The position numbers and the translations under genes are program-made. A DNA stretch of 9,601 nucleotides from CANHBY01 sp031376995 (GTDB lineage: Bacteria > Pseudomonadota > Gammaproteobacteria > Burkholderiales > Burkholderiaceae_C): assembly GCA_031376995.1 (NCBI GenBank), contig JANMEO010000258.1, forward strand, positions 1-9,601, read 5' to 3'. The notes below the pieces were generated by a model that had not been told where the DNA came from, searched no databases, and worked only from the letters and a program-made list of their open reading frames with translations. Shown in pieces: positions 1 to 8,044 of the stretch. How positions within the stretch are numbered: the first letter of the stretch is position 1; every line of letters starts with the position of its first letter.

Positions 1-1030
1 CGGCATTCACCACCTCGGCCACTGGCTGGGATACGACCTCGCCCCTGCGTGACTCGGTCGCAGCAGCGAACGGTGAGGGACGAACAACCTCCTTCACGAG
101 CCCGGACAACCCGACCCCGACCAACAACAACCCCATCAAAATCAAAATAACAGCCACCCAATAGCGACGCAACCACAGAACCAACGAAGCTCGGTCCCAA
201 CCCCAATGCTTGGGCCGATAGAAAACCTCCTTGGCCGCTTGATTGACCAATCGACGGTCAACCCGGGCCTGTCCGCTGGCGTAAGCACCCAACAACGCGC
301 GATCACAAAGCAGATTGATACGACGTGGTATGCCCCGAGTGAGCTCGTGAACTCGACGCCGGGCTCGCAAATCGAAAGGCAAGGCTTTCTTCATACCAGC
401 GACCATCATACGGTGACGGATGTAGCGACTGGTTTCGTCTTGTGTCAGCGCCTCGAGATGAAAGCGGGCAATGATGCGCTGGGCCAACTGCTCTAGCTCA
501 GGCCGAGCCAGGAGATCCCGCAGCTCAGGCTGACCAATCAAAATGATTTGGAGCAGCTTGCGCTCACTGGTCTCAAGGTTGGTCAGTAAGCGCAACTGCT
601 CTAAAACATCAATAGACAGATTTTGTGCTTCATCGATGATGAGCACATTGTTTTGTCTCACGGCATGGGTGCGCAACAAAAATTTGTTGATGGCGCCCAG
701 ATAATCCGACACCGTCGGCAGACGATTAGAGATATTGAGCCGAATTCCAAACTCGGCACAAGCTGATTTCAACAGCTCAATGGCCGTGAGCTTGGGGTTA
801 AAGATGTAGGCGACATTGCAGTGCTTAGGTATTTTTTCAAGAAAGCAGCGGCAAACTGTGGTCTTTCCCGCGCCAATTTCACCGCTCAGAAGCACAAAAC
901 CGCCACCGCCGTTGACGCCATACAACAAATGAGCCAAAGCCTCACGATGGCGCTCACTCATAAAAAGATAGCGCGGATCGGGGGCAATTGAAAACGGCTC
1001 TTGCTTGAGGCCAAAAAACTGAGCGTACAT
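1..1030 (-). CDS. ExeA/GspA-like AAA ATPase (partial, 3' end outside window)
   Basis: I read this gene directly from the minus strand. It starts at ATG 1030-1028 and stays open for 343 codons to the window edge. The N-terminus (MYAQFFGLKQEPFSIAPDPR) is typical of the ExeA/GspA family. A Walker A motif GEIGAGKT lies at about residues 50-57 and a Walker B VLIIDEAQ at about 129-136. The segment LIGQPEL (about 164-170) and the motif GIPRRINLLCDRAL follow, as expected for this AAA family. A single hydrophobic segment at about 291-312 would anchor the protein in the inner membrane, leaving the C-terminus in the periplasm. In the family that part often binds peptidoglycan, but here it lies outside the window. 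ExeA works with ExeB to place type II secretin rings through peptidoglycan; related proteins serve MSHA pili or exosortase loci, so the exact role is open. The ribosome binding site is poor: the only purine-rich stretch is far upstream. The gene lies 37 bp after ygiQ and may be co-transcribed with it. Confidence 0.88.
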   Translation of the reverse strand, partial: MYAQFFGLKQEPFSIAPDPRYLFMSERHREALAHLLYGVNGGGGFVLLSGEIGAGKTTVCRCFLEKIPKHCNVAYIFNPKLTAIELLKSACAEFGIRLNISNRLPTVSDYLGAINKFLLRTHAVRQNNVLIIDEAQNLSIDVLEQLRLLTNLETSERKLLQIILIGQPELRDLLARPELEQLAQRIIARFHLEALTQDETSRYIRHRMMVAGMKKALPFDLRARRRVHELTRGIPRRINLLCDRALLGAYASGQARVDRRLVNQAAKEVFYRPKHWGWDRASLVLWLRRYWVAVILILMGLLLVGVGLSGLVKEVVRPSPFAAATESRRGEVVSQPVAEVVNA

Positions 1031-1067
1031 AGTTATGAAGGATACCCCCTCGGACACGCCTCGCTGA

Positions 1068-3371
1068 TCACTTGTCTCCCTGGCCTCGCTTGAGCCAAGG
1101 TTTTGGCGGAAGCCCGGTGTGCTGAGTCAAAATTCGATCACGCATGGGCGCGACACCATGAGGTTTTACCCCAAGAGGGGTTGAGTTCTTGCGACGTGCG
1201 CTTTGATAACTGCCATCCAGCGCAGGCTGAAAGCTGGGAATGAGGTGGTGCTTGCCGTTGCCAATCAGGTCGGCACGCCCCATGGCCTTGAGGGCATCAC
1301 GCAGCAGCGGCCAATTGTTGGGATCGTGATAGCGCAAAAATGCCTTATGCAAGCGCCGACGTTTTTCACCGCGCACAATGTCAACCGGTTCGCTGTCACG
1401 GGTGATCTTGCGCAAGGGGTTTTTCCCCGAGTGGTACATGGCGGTGGCGGTGGCCATGGGGCTCGGATAAAAAGTTTGAACTTGATCAGCCTTGAAGCCA
1501 TTGCGCTTAAGCCACAAGGCCAAGTTCATCATGTCTTCGTCACACGTTCCAGGATGGGCGGCAATGAAGTAAGGGATGAGATATTGCTTCTTGCCCGCCT
1601 CGGCACTGAACTTTTCAAAAAGTTGCTTGAATCGATCGTAGCTGCCTATACCCGGCTTCATCATTTTACTCAGGGGCCCGTGCTCCGTATGCTCAGGAGC
1701 GATCTTGAGGTAGCCCCCCACATGATGAGTGACAAGCTCTTTGATATATTCAGGCGAACGAATCGCCAAGTCGTAGCGCAACCCCGAGCTGATGAGAATT
1801 TTCTTGATGCCTCGCAGGGCGCGGGCGCGCCGATACATCTCAATCAGCGGAGTGTGGTCGGTATCCAGGTTTGGGCAGATGTCGGGGTAGACACAACTGG
1901 GCTTGCGGCAGGCAGCCTCGATCTGCGGGCTCTTACAACCGATTCGGTACATGTTGGCGGTAGGGCCGCCCAGGTCAGAGATGACCCCAGTAAAGCCTTT
2001 GACTGAATCTCGAATCGCCTCGATTTCGCGAATGACCGAGTCTTCGCTACGGCTTTGAATGATCCGGCCCTCGTGCTCAGTGATTGAACAAAAGGTGCAG
2101 CCCCCAAAGCAGCCGCGCATGATGTTCACGCTGAAGCGAATCATCTCCCAAGCAGGAATTTTGGTTGCCCCGTCAAAGCCACCCTGCGCATCTGCATAAC
2201 GGGGATGGGGGGCCCGGGCATAGGGCAGATCGAACACGGCATCCATCTCAGGGGTTGCCAAAGGGATGGGGGGTGGATTAATCCAAACGTCGCGGGCCGT
2301 GTGCCCTTCACCATGACGCTGCACCAAAGCGCGCGCATTGCCAGGGTTGGTCTCAAGGTGCAGCACGCGGCTGGCGTGGGCGTATAAGACCGGATCGCTT
2401 TTGACCTGTTCGTAGGCTGGCAGTCGAATGACAGTACGTTCGCGCGGCGGCATCTGGATTTTGCCGGTCAAGGAAACGGCGGGCTCTGATAGGGTCTGCT
2501 GGCGACGCAGTGATGGAACAAAATTCAGCACCTTCACAGCGTCAGGACCTTGTGAGGAAGGCTGCTTGGCACAATCAGTGCCTTGAGATTGTGCTTGCTC
2601 GAGCGTGGTTTGGTAAGGGTTGATGTGGCTGTCGATGCGTCCGGGCAGGTCTACCTCGCTGGAGTTAAGCTCAAACCAGCCCCGAGCATCAGGATCGTCA
2701 GAGCGCCGAATAAAAGCTGTGCCACGCACGTTTGTGATTGAGCGAATGGGCTCGCGTGCGGCCAAGCGGTGCGACACCTCAATGATGGCGCGTTCAGCAT
2801 TGCCGTAAAGCAAAAGATCGCACTTGGCGTCAACCAAGATAGACCGGCGCACCTTGTCTTGCCAATAGTCGTAGTGAGCAATGCGCCGCAAAGAACCCTC
2901 AATGCCACCCATGACGATGGGCACCTCAGGGTAGGCCTCTCGACAACGTTGTGAGTAAACCAGCGAGCTGCGGTCAGGACGCTGCCCCCCTTGTCCACCA
3001 GGAGTGTAAGCATCGTCGCTGCGAATCTTTCGATCAGCCGTGTAGCGGTTGATCATTGAATCCATGTTGCCAGCTGTCACGCCAAAGTACAAGGTAGGAC
3101 GGCCCAAAACTTTAAAAGGCTCTGCGCTTTGCCAATCGGGCTGAGCGATGATGCCCACGCGAAACCCTTGCGCTTCCAGCGTGCGGCCAATCACAGCCAT
3201 ACCAAAGCTCGGGTGATCCACATAGGCATCACCAGTGACGATGATGATGTCGCAAGCATCCCAACCGAGTTGGTCCATTTCGGCCCGGCTCATCGGTAAA
3301 AAAGGAGCCACCCCAAAACGCTTGGCCCAGTAAGGGCGATAGGCCATGAGTGTCTTGGAAACACTTGGCAT
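1068..3371 (-). CDS. ygiQ: YgiQ family radical SAM protein (UPF0313)
   Basis: The protein has about 767 residues, against about 739 in E. coli YgiQ. The N-terminal part contains the conserved stretches PFLPMSRAEMDQLGWDACD, TGDAYVDHPSFGMAVIGR and GFRVGIIAQPDW, characteristic of the YgiQ N-terminal domain. The radical SAM core begins with MRGCFGGCTFC, whose cysteines at about 421, 425 and 428 form the CxxxCxxC site for a 4Fe-4S cluster and S-adenosylmethionine. Later conserved stretches include GGPTANMY, YLKIAPEHTE, YLIPYFIAAHPG and QTFYPSPMATATAMY. The reaction catalysed by this family is not established as far as I know. The start is uncertain. The frame is open to a TTG at 3395, with ATG codons at 3371 and 3347, and none has a clear Shine-Dalgarno. 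I chose 3371 as the first ATG. A family-variable linker at about residues 254-307 is Gln/Ser-rich and looks less conserved. The lipoprotein gene ends about 56 bp upstream. Confidence 0.93.
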   Translation of the reverse strand: MPSVSKTLMAYRPYWAKRFGVAPFLPMSRAEMDQLGWDACDIIIVTGDAYVDHPSFGMAVIGRTLEAQGFRVGIIAQPDWQSAEPFKVLGRPTLYFGVTAGNMDSMINRYTADRKIRSDDAYTPGGQGGQRPDRSSLVYSQRCREAYPEVPIVMGGIEGSLRRIAHYDYWQDKVRRSILVDAKCDLLLYGNAERAIIEVSHRLAAREPIRSITNVRGTAFIRRSDDPDARGWFELNSSEVDLPGRIDSHINPYQTTLEQAQSQGTDCAKQPSSQGPDAVKVLNFVPSLRRQQTLSEPAVSLTGKIQMPPRERTVIRLPAYEQVKSDPVLYAHASRVLHLETNPGNARALVQRHGEGHTARDVWINPPPIPLATPEMDAVFDLPYARAPHPRYADAQGGFDGATKIPAWEMIRFSVNIMRGCFGGCTFCSITEHEGRIIQSRSEDSVIREIEAIRDSVKGFTGVISDLGGPTANMYRIGCKSPQIEAACRKPSCVYPDICPNLDTDHTPLIEMYRRARALRGIKKILISSGLRYDLAIRSPEYIKELVTHHVGGYLKIAPEHTEHGPLSKMMKPGIGSYDRFKQLFEKFSAEAGKKQYLIPYFIAAHPGTCDEDMMNLALWLKRNGFKADQVQTFYPSPMATATAMYHSGKNPLRKITRDSEPVDIVRGEKRRRLHKAFLRYHDPNNWPLLRDALKAMGRADLIGNGKHHLIPSFQPALDGSYQSARRKNSTPLGVKPHGVAPMRDRILTQHTGLPPKPWLKRGQGDK

Positions 3372-3427
3372 TGAAACAGAAGAAGATGAATTCAAGGTAT
3401 AAAAACCAGTCAGTCAGGAACTTTGCA

Positions 3428-3871
3428 TCAGCGGGTGATGCGCACATCAATCGTGACGACTTGACGCAAATCGACTCTTGATCGCGCAACGAGAGTCATG
3501 TTCACAGGGGCTAGCAAATAGGCCGTAGCAGAAGTTTGACCCGCCCAATGGTTGCTAGACCTGGACATCTCTTGGATGGTAGCGCCCCCATAAAGTATGG
3601 TGTTGCCAGCCCCAGCGATGGCTTGGCCAGCCACAATCACGGTCCAATCAACTGGCACGCTGGTAGTGAGCTCAAATGAATCGCCCACTGAAACCACGAG
3701 AGTTTCCGCCTCACCGGCGGGCACACTGCCCTCAACAAACTCATCATTGACCTGCGCAGAAACACTCAAAATGAACGCATCATCGTCATAAATTTCACCG
3801 CCGCCGCAGCCCGCAAGTGCCCCCATGCCAGCTGCCAAAACCAAACCGAGAACCAAAGACTTGAATTTCAT
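3428..3871 (-). CDS. small putative outer-membrane lipoprotein, function unknown
   Basis: This is a 147-residue protein with a clear lipoprotein signal. A short basic N-terminus (MKFK) precedes a hydrophobic core and a lipobox LAGC, with the lipidated cysteine at residue 22. The next residues are glycines and there is no aspartate at +2, so outer-membrane sorting is expected. The mature part starts with an acidic stretch (EIYDDDAF) and then looks beta-rich and soluble, with many Val/Thr/Ser residues. I see only the signal-peptide cysteine and one Trp-containing motif (VDWTVIVAG), and no catalytic signature. I do not recognise the family. It lies 78 bp after waaC and its stop is close upstream of ygiQ, all in the same direction, so it may belong to that transcript. 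ATG 3871 is the only sensible start because it places the signal peptide correctly, although no strong ribosome binding site precedes it. Confidence 0.78.
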   Translation of the reverse strand: MKFKSLVLGLVLAAGMGALAGCGGGEIYDDDAFILSVSAQVNDEFVEGSVPAGEAETLVVSVGDSFELTTSVPVDWTVIVAGQAIAGAGNTILYGGATIQEMSRSSNHWAGQTSATAYLLAPVNMTLVARSRVDLRQVVTIDVRITR

Positions 3872-3949
3872 GGGTACAAATGAAGCATACAGCCGAGCTG
3901 CCGCAACAAAACGAAGTTGTCAGACCGCGAGCTTAACGGATCTTATGCA

Positions 3950-4906
3950 TCAAGCCGCTGCCATGTGCTGCGCCAACAAAGACAGCACAGAATCCAGTGC
4001 CGGAACCTGCTGCTTGCCGCCCACACTGCGCACCCAATTTGAACCCGTCAGACCTGCCAAACCAGGATCATGATCACAATAGATGGCCAAGGTGGGTCGC
4101 CCCAAAGCTGCTGCCAAATGAGAAAATCCGGTGTCCAAACCCACGACCAGCTGCGCCCTGGCCAGCACGCTCGCCGCTTGAGCCACGCTCAAAAATGGGG
4201 GCACCAGACCCTGGCACGAAGCTGCCAAGGTCTGCGCCTGTTGCGCTTGGGAAGATGAGCCCCAAAAGACAACCGGCGTCAAGCCTTGAGCTGCCAAGGT
4301 TTGGGCAACAACCTGCCATCGATCTGCTGGCCAGTTTTTTTCAGGCCTACTGGCACCGGGTATCAATACCGCATAAGGCCCAGGAACGGCCCATGCATGA
4401 TGATGGTGCAGCCGCAGACCAAAATCAGCGGGTGCTGTGGGCACGTCGTAATTCATATGGGCTGCCACTAACTGACGGCACCGGGTGACGGCACCCAAGC
4501 TGCGAGAGACAGCGGCATGCTGTTGATAAAAATAGGCGGCCAACGGCTCTCGCAAACTCAAGCGGTCATACCCCGCCAAGGGACCGTGGGCCTGGCGACC
4601 CCAAAACGCACTTTTTACCAAGCCTTGCAAATCAATGACAAGATCATATTCATGCAAACGCAGTTGAGCCCGAAACTCGCGCATGGCTGACCAAGTGGCC
4701 TGATCAGCCAAGTGCTTGCGCCAATAACGCCACTTCAGTGCATGAACTTGCGTCACGCCCCTGTGCATAGCGGGAATTGAAGCAAATGCATCCTCAACCA
4801 CCCAATCGACAACCACGTCTGGACGCCAACGTAACAGGTCAGATACCGCTGGAAGGGCATGCACCACATCGCCCATGGAGGACGTTTTGACAATCAGCAC
4901 CCGCAT
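3950..4906 (-). CDS. waaC: lipopolysaccharide heptosyltransferase I (WaaC/RfaC, GT9)
   Basis: This 318-residue protein matches the length and motifs of WaaC, which transfers the first L-glycero-D-manno-heptose from ADP-heptose to the Kdo of Kdo2-lipid A on the cytoplasmic face of the inner membrane. The N-terminus MRVLIVKTSSMGDVVHALPA is nearly the E. coli WaaC sequence and carries the family's Asp13. Further matches are VIDLQGLVKSA (about 90-100), the segment REPLAAYFY (about 119-127), PEKNWPADRW (about 188-197, with the lysine corresponding to the E. coli catalytic-site Lys192) and the sugar-nucleotide motif GLDTGFSHLAAALGRP (about 256-271). The last reads DTGF where E. coli has DTGL, a conservative change. 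The gene begins 38 bp after the msbA stop and is very probably co-transcribed with it, which fits since both act on the same lipid A-core molecule. No Kdo transferase (waaA) is adjacent, unlike in some relatives. Confidence 0.95.
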   Translation of the reverse strand: MRVLIVKTSSMGDVVHALPAVSDLLRWRPDVVVDWVVEDAFASIPAMHRGVTQVHALKWRYWRKHLADQATWSAMREFRAQLRLHEYDLVIDLQGLVKSAFWGRQAHGPLAGYDRLSLREPLAAYFYQQHAAVSRSLGAVTRCRQLVAAHMNYDVPTAPADFGLRLHHHHAWAVPGPYAVLIPGASRPEKNWPADRWQVVAQTLAAQGLTPVVFWGSSSQAQQAQTLAASCQGLVPPFLSVAQAASVLARAQLVVGLDTGFSHLAAALGRPTLAIYCDHDPGLAGLTGSNWVRSVGGKQQVPALDSVLSLLAQHMAAA

Positions 4907-4944
4907 GGTTCAGAGACGTCCAAAGTAGTGAAGCACCAGGCCAG

Positions 4945-6738
4945 CTATGTGGCTTGGGCCTTGATCATGGCATGGTAAACACCGCCGAGCGCGATCAGCT
5001 CAGAATGCTTGCCAGCCTCAACCACCCGACCTTCCGACATGACGTAGATTCGATCTGCATTCACAACCGTCGACAGCCGATGAGCAATCAAAATAAGTGT
5101 TTTGCGCCCCTGCCACTCCTCAATCGCTTGCTGAACCGCGCGCTCTGACTCGGTATCTAGTGCAGAAGTCGCTTCATCAAAAATCCAGATCGGTGCCTCT
5201 TTGTAAAGCGCCCTGGCGATGGCCAGGCGTTGGCGTTGCCCGCCCGATAACTTACTGCCGTTGGTGCCCACCATGGTATCGAGGCCAAGCGGCTGTGCTG
5301 CCACATAGTTCCAGAGGTTAGCAGCACGCAAACAATGCTCCAAGCGCGCGGTGTTTTTGACTTGCGCGTAAGCGACGTTGTCACCCAAGGTTCCATCAAA
5401 CAACACAATATCTTGTGACACGACGGCAAACTGCTTGCGCAAAGAGGCCTTGCGTAAAGACTGGATATCTATGCCGTCTAAAGTAATCAGCCCTTTTTCA
5501 GGGGTCACGAACCCAAGAAGTGCACTGACCACACTGGTTTTACCTGCTCCTGATGAACCCACCAATGCCACGGTCTCGCCGGCATGCACGGATAAAGACA
5601 AGTCTCTGAGCGCGGCTGTATCAGACTGCGGATAAGTGACACAAACCTGCTCCAGTGCCAAATTTCCCTGGCACTGTTCGAGGGTCAAAGTTCCAGAGTC
5701 AGGCTCTGGAGGGGTGTCCATCAACTGAAAACAACCTCGCGCCGTGATGAGGCCGTTGACAATAGGCTGGGACACATCAGTCAAGCGACGCACACTTGAA
5801 AGCAGATTGAGCATAGCCAATATGAACGCTGTAAACTCCCCTGGCGTGGTGTTGCCAGACTGTGCCTGCATCAAGGCCATCCCGAGGATGCCTGACAGAC
5901 CAAAGCTGGCAATCACCTGTGAAACAGGGCTCATCAGGGCACTGGCTGCTGCGCTTTTGAGCATCGTTCGCTGCAGAGCCTCGCCGGCGCTATCAAAACG
6001 CTTGCGCTCCCAGTCGCCAGCATCAAATGTGCGAACAACACGCCATGCCCGAGTGATGTCGTCCACACTGGTGATCAGGCTCAATTCGTCACGATACGCT
6101 TGAGTGCCAATCGTCTGAGCGCGGACATGAATGAGTTTGATCGACATCGCCATCAAAGGCAAAATAATCAAAGCCAATAGAGTCAGGTGCCAATTCAGAT
6201 AAAACAGATAAGCCAACATCGCCAAAACTGTCGTGCCATCACGAAGAATGGTCGTGATGGCACCACCGAGCATGGTCGTGAGAACTTGTGGGTGCGTCAC
6301 CACCTGAGTGATGGCGATTCCGGGGTTTAAATTGCTATATAGGCTGGCATCTGCACGTATGACCGAATGAATGAGCGCTTTTCGCAAGCCCAAGACTGTG
6401 CGTGTACCGGCCCAACTCAAAAGATAAGAGCCCAAAAAAAGGCAACCGCCGCGGACAACAAACACAATGACCAGTGCAGCGGGCAAAATCCAGATGGGCA
6501 AGAAGCCGAGCGACCCCTGCAAATTAATGCCTAAAATTTGAAAATTCAGAGCGTTTGAACCCCCTGAATTTTTAGCCAAACCATCCAATGCCTGGCTCAA
6601 AATGGCAGGCACCAAAGGTTCAGTCAACGAGGCGCAAAGAAAAGCTGCCGTTGATAAAAAAAAGCCAAACCGATGCGGCCTTAGGAACCCCCATAAGCGA
6701 CGCAAAGTCTTCAACCGGCCTTGAGACTCTGATGACAT
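4945..6738 (-). CDS. msbA: lipid A/core flippase ABC transporter MsbA
   Basis: This is a half-size ABC exporter with the transmembrane domain fused to the ATPase. It works as a homodimer and flips core-lipid A from the inner to the outer leaflet of the inner membrane. Hydrophobic segments occur at about residues 25-50, 77-109, 162-202 and 272-330, consistent with six membrane helices. The nucleotide-binding domain has Walker A GSSGAGKTS (about 394-402), Q-loop Gln at about 442, signature LSGGQRQR (about 497-504), Walker B IWIFDEATSALD (about 517-528) and the H-loop in IAHRLSTV (His about 553). The frame is open to a GTG at 6777. I chose ATG 6738 (597 residues, against 582 in E. coli) because the family homology starts just after it. 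Neither start has a strong Shine-Dalgarno. Other lipid exporters of this class are possible, but the direct pairing with waaC supports MsbA. There is no lpxK alongside. Confidence 0.92.
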   Translation of the reverse strand: MSSESQGRLKTLRRLWGFLRPHRFGFFLSTAAFLCASLTEPLVPAILSQALDGLAKNSGGSNALNFQILGINLQGSLGFLPIWILPAALVIVFVVRGGCLFLGSYLLSWAGTRTVLGLRKALIHSVIRADASLYSNLNPGIAITQVVTHPQVLTTMLGGAITTILRDGTTVLAMLAYLFYLNWHLTLLALIILPLMAMSIKLIHVRAQTIGTQAYRDELSLITSVDDITRAWRVVRTFDAGDWERKRFDSAGEALQRTMLKSAAASALMSPVSQVIASFGLSGILGMALMQAQSGNTTPGEFTAFILAMLNLLSSVRRLTDVSQPIVNGLITARGCFQLMDTPPEPDSGTLTLEQCQGNLALEQVCVTYPQSDTAALRDLSLSVHAGETVALVGSSGAGKTSVVSALLGFVTPEKGLITLDGIDIQSLRKASLRKQFAVVSQDIVLFDGTLGDNVAYAQVKNTARLEHCLRAANLWNYVAAQPLGLDTMVGTNGSKLSGGQRQRLAIARALYKEAPIWIFDEATSALDTESERAVQQAIEEWQGRKTLILIAHRLSTVVNADRIYVMSEGRVVEAGKHSELIALGGVYHAMIKAQAT

Positions 6739-6784
6739 TCTAATGCTCGTAAGAAGCGAAAAACAAAATGGTAGCACCCAAAAT

Positions 6785-6819
6785 AATCAGAAAATAAATT
6801 TAAATTTAAAGCTCTGATT
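6785..6819 (-). promoter_or_regulatory. AT-rich inverted repeat between the GT4 gene and msbA (weak terminator or promoter)
   Basis: Just after the GT4 stop codon on the minus strand, AATCAGA and TCTGATT form a 7-bp perfect inverted repeat (6813-6819 and 6785-6791). The 21-nt AT-rich interior carries AAATTT repeats that can pair further. A short U-rich run follows the second arm (ATTATTTTG), so a weak intrinsic terminator is possible. The same DNA also holds a candidate sigma-70 promoter for msbA: TTTAAA, 16 nt, then GATTAT, each 4 of 6 matches to consensus. The two readings are not exclusive, and AT-rich DNA produces such patterns by chance. Confidence 0.3.
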
Positions 6820-6820
6820 T

Positions 6821-7876
6821 TTAATTTTGACGCAAATCGAGGTATTTTTTGTAAATTTCAATATATTTATTTGCACAATCATCCCAATTGAATTGAGCAG
6901 CTCGCGCACGAATAACATCCGCCTGATCGGGACCCGAAGAAAGCCCCGATTCTACGACAGCTTTCATGTGCTCATTGGTGAAGTTTTGAAAATACCAGGC
7001 TGCAGAGCCGCCAATCTCAGGAAGGCATGTCAGGTTAGAAAGAAACACCGGCTTACCAAAATGCATGGCTTCCAGCGGTGGCAAACCAAAACCTTCAGTC
7101 AAAGATGGAAAAATGAAGCCCTCGCAGTTTGAAAAAAACCACGCTTTCTGCGTATCGCTGATATTGGCATAAACGCGCACATTGGGCATACCCTCAGAGG
7201 AACGACGCACAAAAGAAAGATCAGCGCTCTCAGGCCCAGCCAGTACAAAATTCATTTCAGGCCAAAAAGCGGCCAAGGCCAGAATCGCTTTGATGTTTTT
7301 GGATGGTGCCATTCTGCTTAAATGAAACAGAAAATGCGTGAACCCTGTTTCAGATCGAACTTGCTCTAAAGAGGTTAAATTTCTGGCGCCCGAATAAATC
7401 ACCTGAATGGAACGATCCCAGCCAATGATATTTTTGATATCATTTTTCACATAATCACTTATCGTGGTCACCTCATCATAGCGAAAAATAATGTTTTTTA
7501 TTTTTCTTGAATCCCGCCAATGACTGAATCCATGCTTGAAATAAACAAAGTTTAAGTCATGCACTGTTATCAACTTGTGCTCTGAAAAAAGCGGAGGTTT
7601 TTGCTTGTTAAGCTGATTCAATGTATGCCATATGAAAAACCTCCTTGGCTGTATGTTGATGAACTTTTGAAGCCGACTCGATAAAATATAATTTACATTG
7701 TCGCCAAAAATACCATCCATCGACTTATCAACATGGAAATACAACTCTGCAGCATACTTCTCTCTTAAGAGATCTGCATTTTTTAAAATCCTTGAGCATA
7801 GCTGAACTGAAAACTCTCCAAGTCCATCACGAAGATTTTTTATATTCCCGAGGCTGATGCCAATGTTATTCTTCAT
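6821..7876 (-). CDS. glycosyltransferase family 4 (GT-B), probable LPS core or surface glycan enzyme
   Basis: This 351-residue protein is a retaining GT-B glycosyltransferase of the GT4 type. The N-terminal, acceptor-side half has TVHDLNFVYFKHGF (about 104-117) and the segment VTTISDYVKNDI (about 136-147), both typical of mannosyl-transferase-like GT4 enzymes. The donor-binding half begins near FHLSRMAPSKN (about 184-194), continues with FVLAGPE (about 210-216) and has the family's E-x7-E site in EGFGLPPLE (Glu about 261 and 269). CLPEIGGSAAWYF (about 284-296) follows. There is no signal peptide or membrane segment, so it probably acts in the cytoplasm at the inner membrane. Its position upstream of msbA and waaC suggests it adds a core or O-glycan sugar, but donor and acceptor cannot be read from sequence. 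The first half is clearly AT-rich compared with neighbours. Start ATG 7876 lacks a clear Shine-Dalgarno. Confidence 0.9.
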   Translation of the reverse strand: MKNNIGISLGNIKNLRDGLGEFSVQLCSRILKNADLLREKYAAELYFHVDKSMDGIFGDNVNYILSSRLQKFINIQPRRFFIWHTLNQLNKQKPPLFSEHKLITVHDLNFVYFKHGFSHWRDSRKIKNIIFRYDEVTTISDYVKNDIKNIIGWDRSIQVIYSGARNLTSLEQVRSETGFTHFLFHLSRMAPSKNIKAILALAAFWPEMNFVLAGPESADLSFVRRSSEGMPNVRVYANISDTQKAWFFSNCEGFIFPSLTEGFGLPPLEAMHFGKPVFLSNLTCLPEIGGSAAWYFQNFTNEHMKAVVESGLSSGPDQADVIRARAAQFNWDDCANKYIEIYKKYLDLRQN

Positions 7877-7927
7877 GCTGAAATAGTCAGTTCAATAGAC
7901 ACTCTTGAGCGTCGCGATATAGCAAAG

Positions 7928-7956
7928 TTGTAACCTGCCAACAGTGCGTTTAATTT
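7928..7956 (+). promoter_or_regulatory. candidate sigma-70 promoter for the DUF4254 gene
   Basis: In the divergent spacer, TTGTAA (7928-7933, 4 of 6 to the -35 consensus) lies 17 nt before TAATTT (7951-7956, 3 of 6 to the -10 consensus). Transcription would start near 7963, giving a leader of about 95 nt that contains the nested hairpin at 7993-8028. The match is weak and is supported mainly by the good spacing and the location. I saw no better promoter for the minus-strand GT4 gene in this spacer; TTGGCA with TATATC on that strand has a spacing of only 14 nt. Confidence 0.28.
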
Positions 7957-7992
7957 TGCTGCGTGCTTGAGATCATCCGTCATTGTGTCATC

Positions 7993-8028
7993 CACGGCAG
8001 CCACCCTTTGAGGGTTGAGGATGCCGTG
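7993..8028 (+). other. nested hairpin in the probable leader of the DUF4254 gene
   Basis: CACGGCA (7993-7999) and TGCCGTG (8022-8028) are perfect 7-bp arms. Inside them ACCCT (8003-8007) and AGGGT (8011-8015) form a second 5-bp stem around a TTG loop. Next on the plus strand come CTTTC and seven A residues, then the ribosome binding site. A terminator is not supported in either direction because no T-run follows the hairpin in either reading. It could be a leader RNA structure or a protein-binding site. Confidence 0.5.
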
Positions 8029-8044
8029 CTTTCAAAAAAATCAT

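Noticed and set aside
817..826. Bases resembling one arm of the 8103-8148 repeat (CAGTGCTTA)
   Set aside because: Only about nine bases match, inside the conserved ATPase gene; this is chance level and not a second copy of the element.
1203..2006. Long plus-strand open frame of 267 codons opposite ygiQ
   Set aside because: It lies fully antisense to a gene with strong family motifs, shows no recognisable domain, and such frames are common opposite GC-rich coding sequence.
3997..4488. Plus-strand open frame of 163 codons opposite waaC
   Set aside because: It is antisense to well-conserved waaC codons and its product is Pro/Arg-rich without a family pattern, so it is a shadow.
7993..8040. Hairpin followed by a run of seven A, read as an intrinsic terminator
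   Set aside because: On the plus strand the run is A, not T. On the minus strand the T-run comes before the hairpin. Neither orientation gives a terminator.
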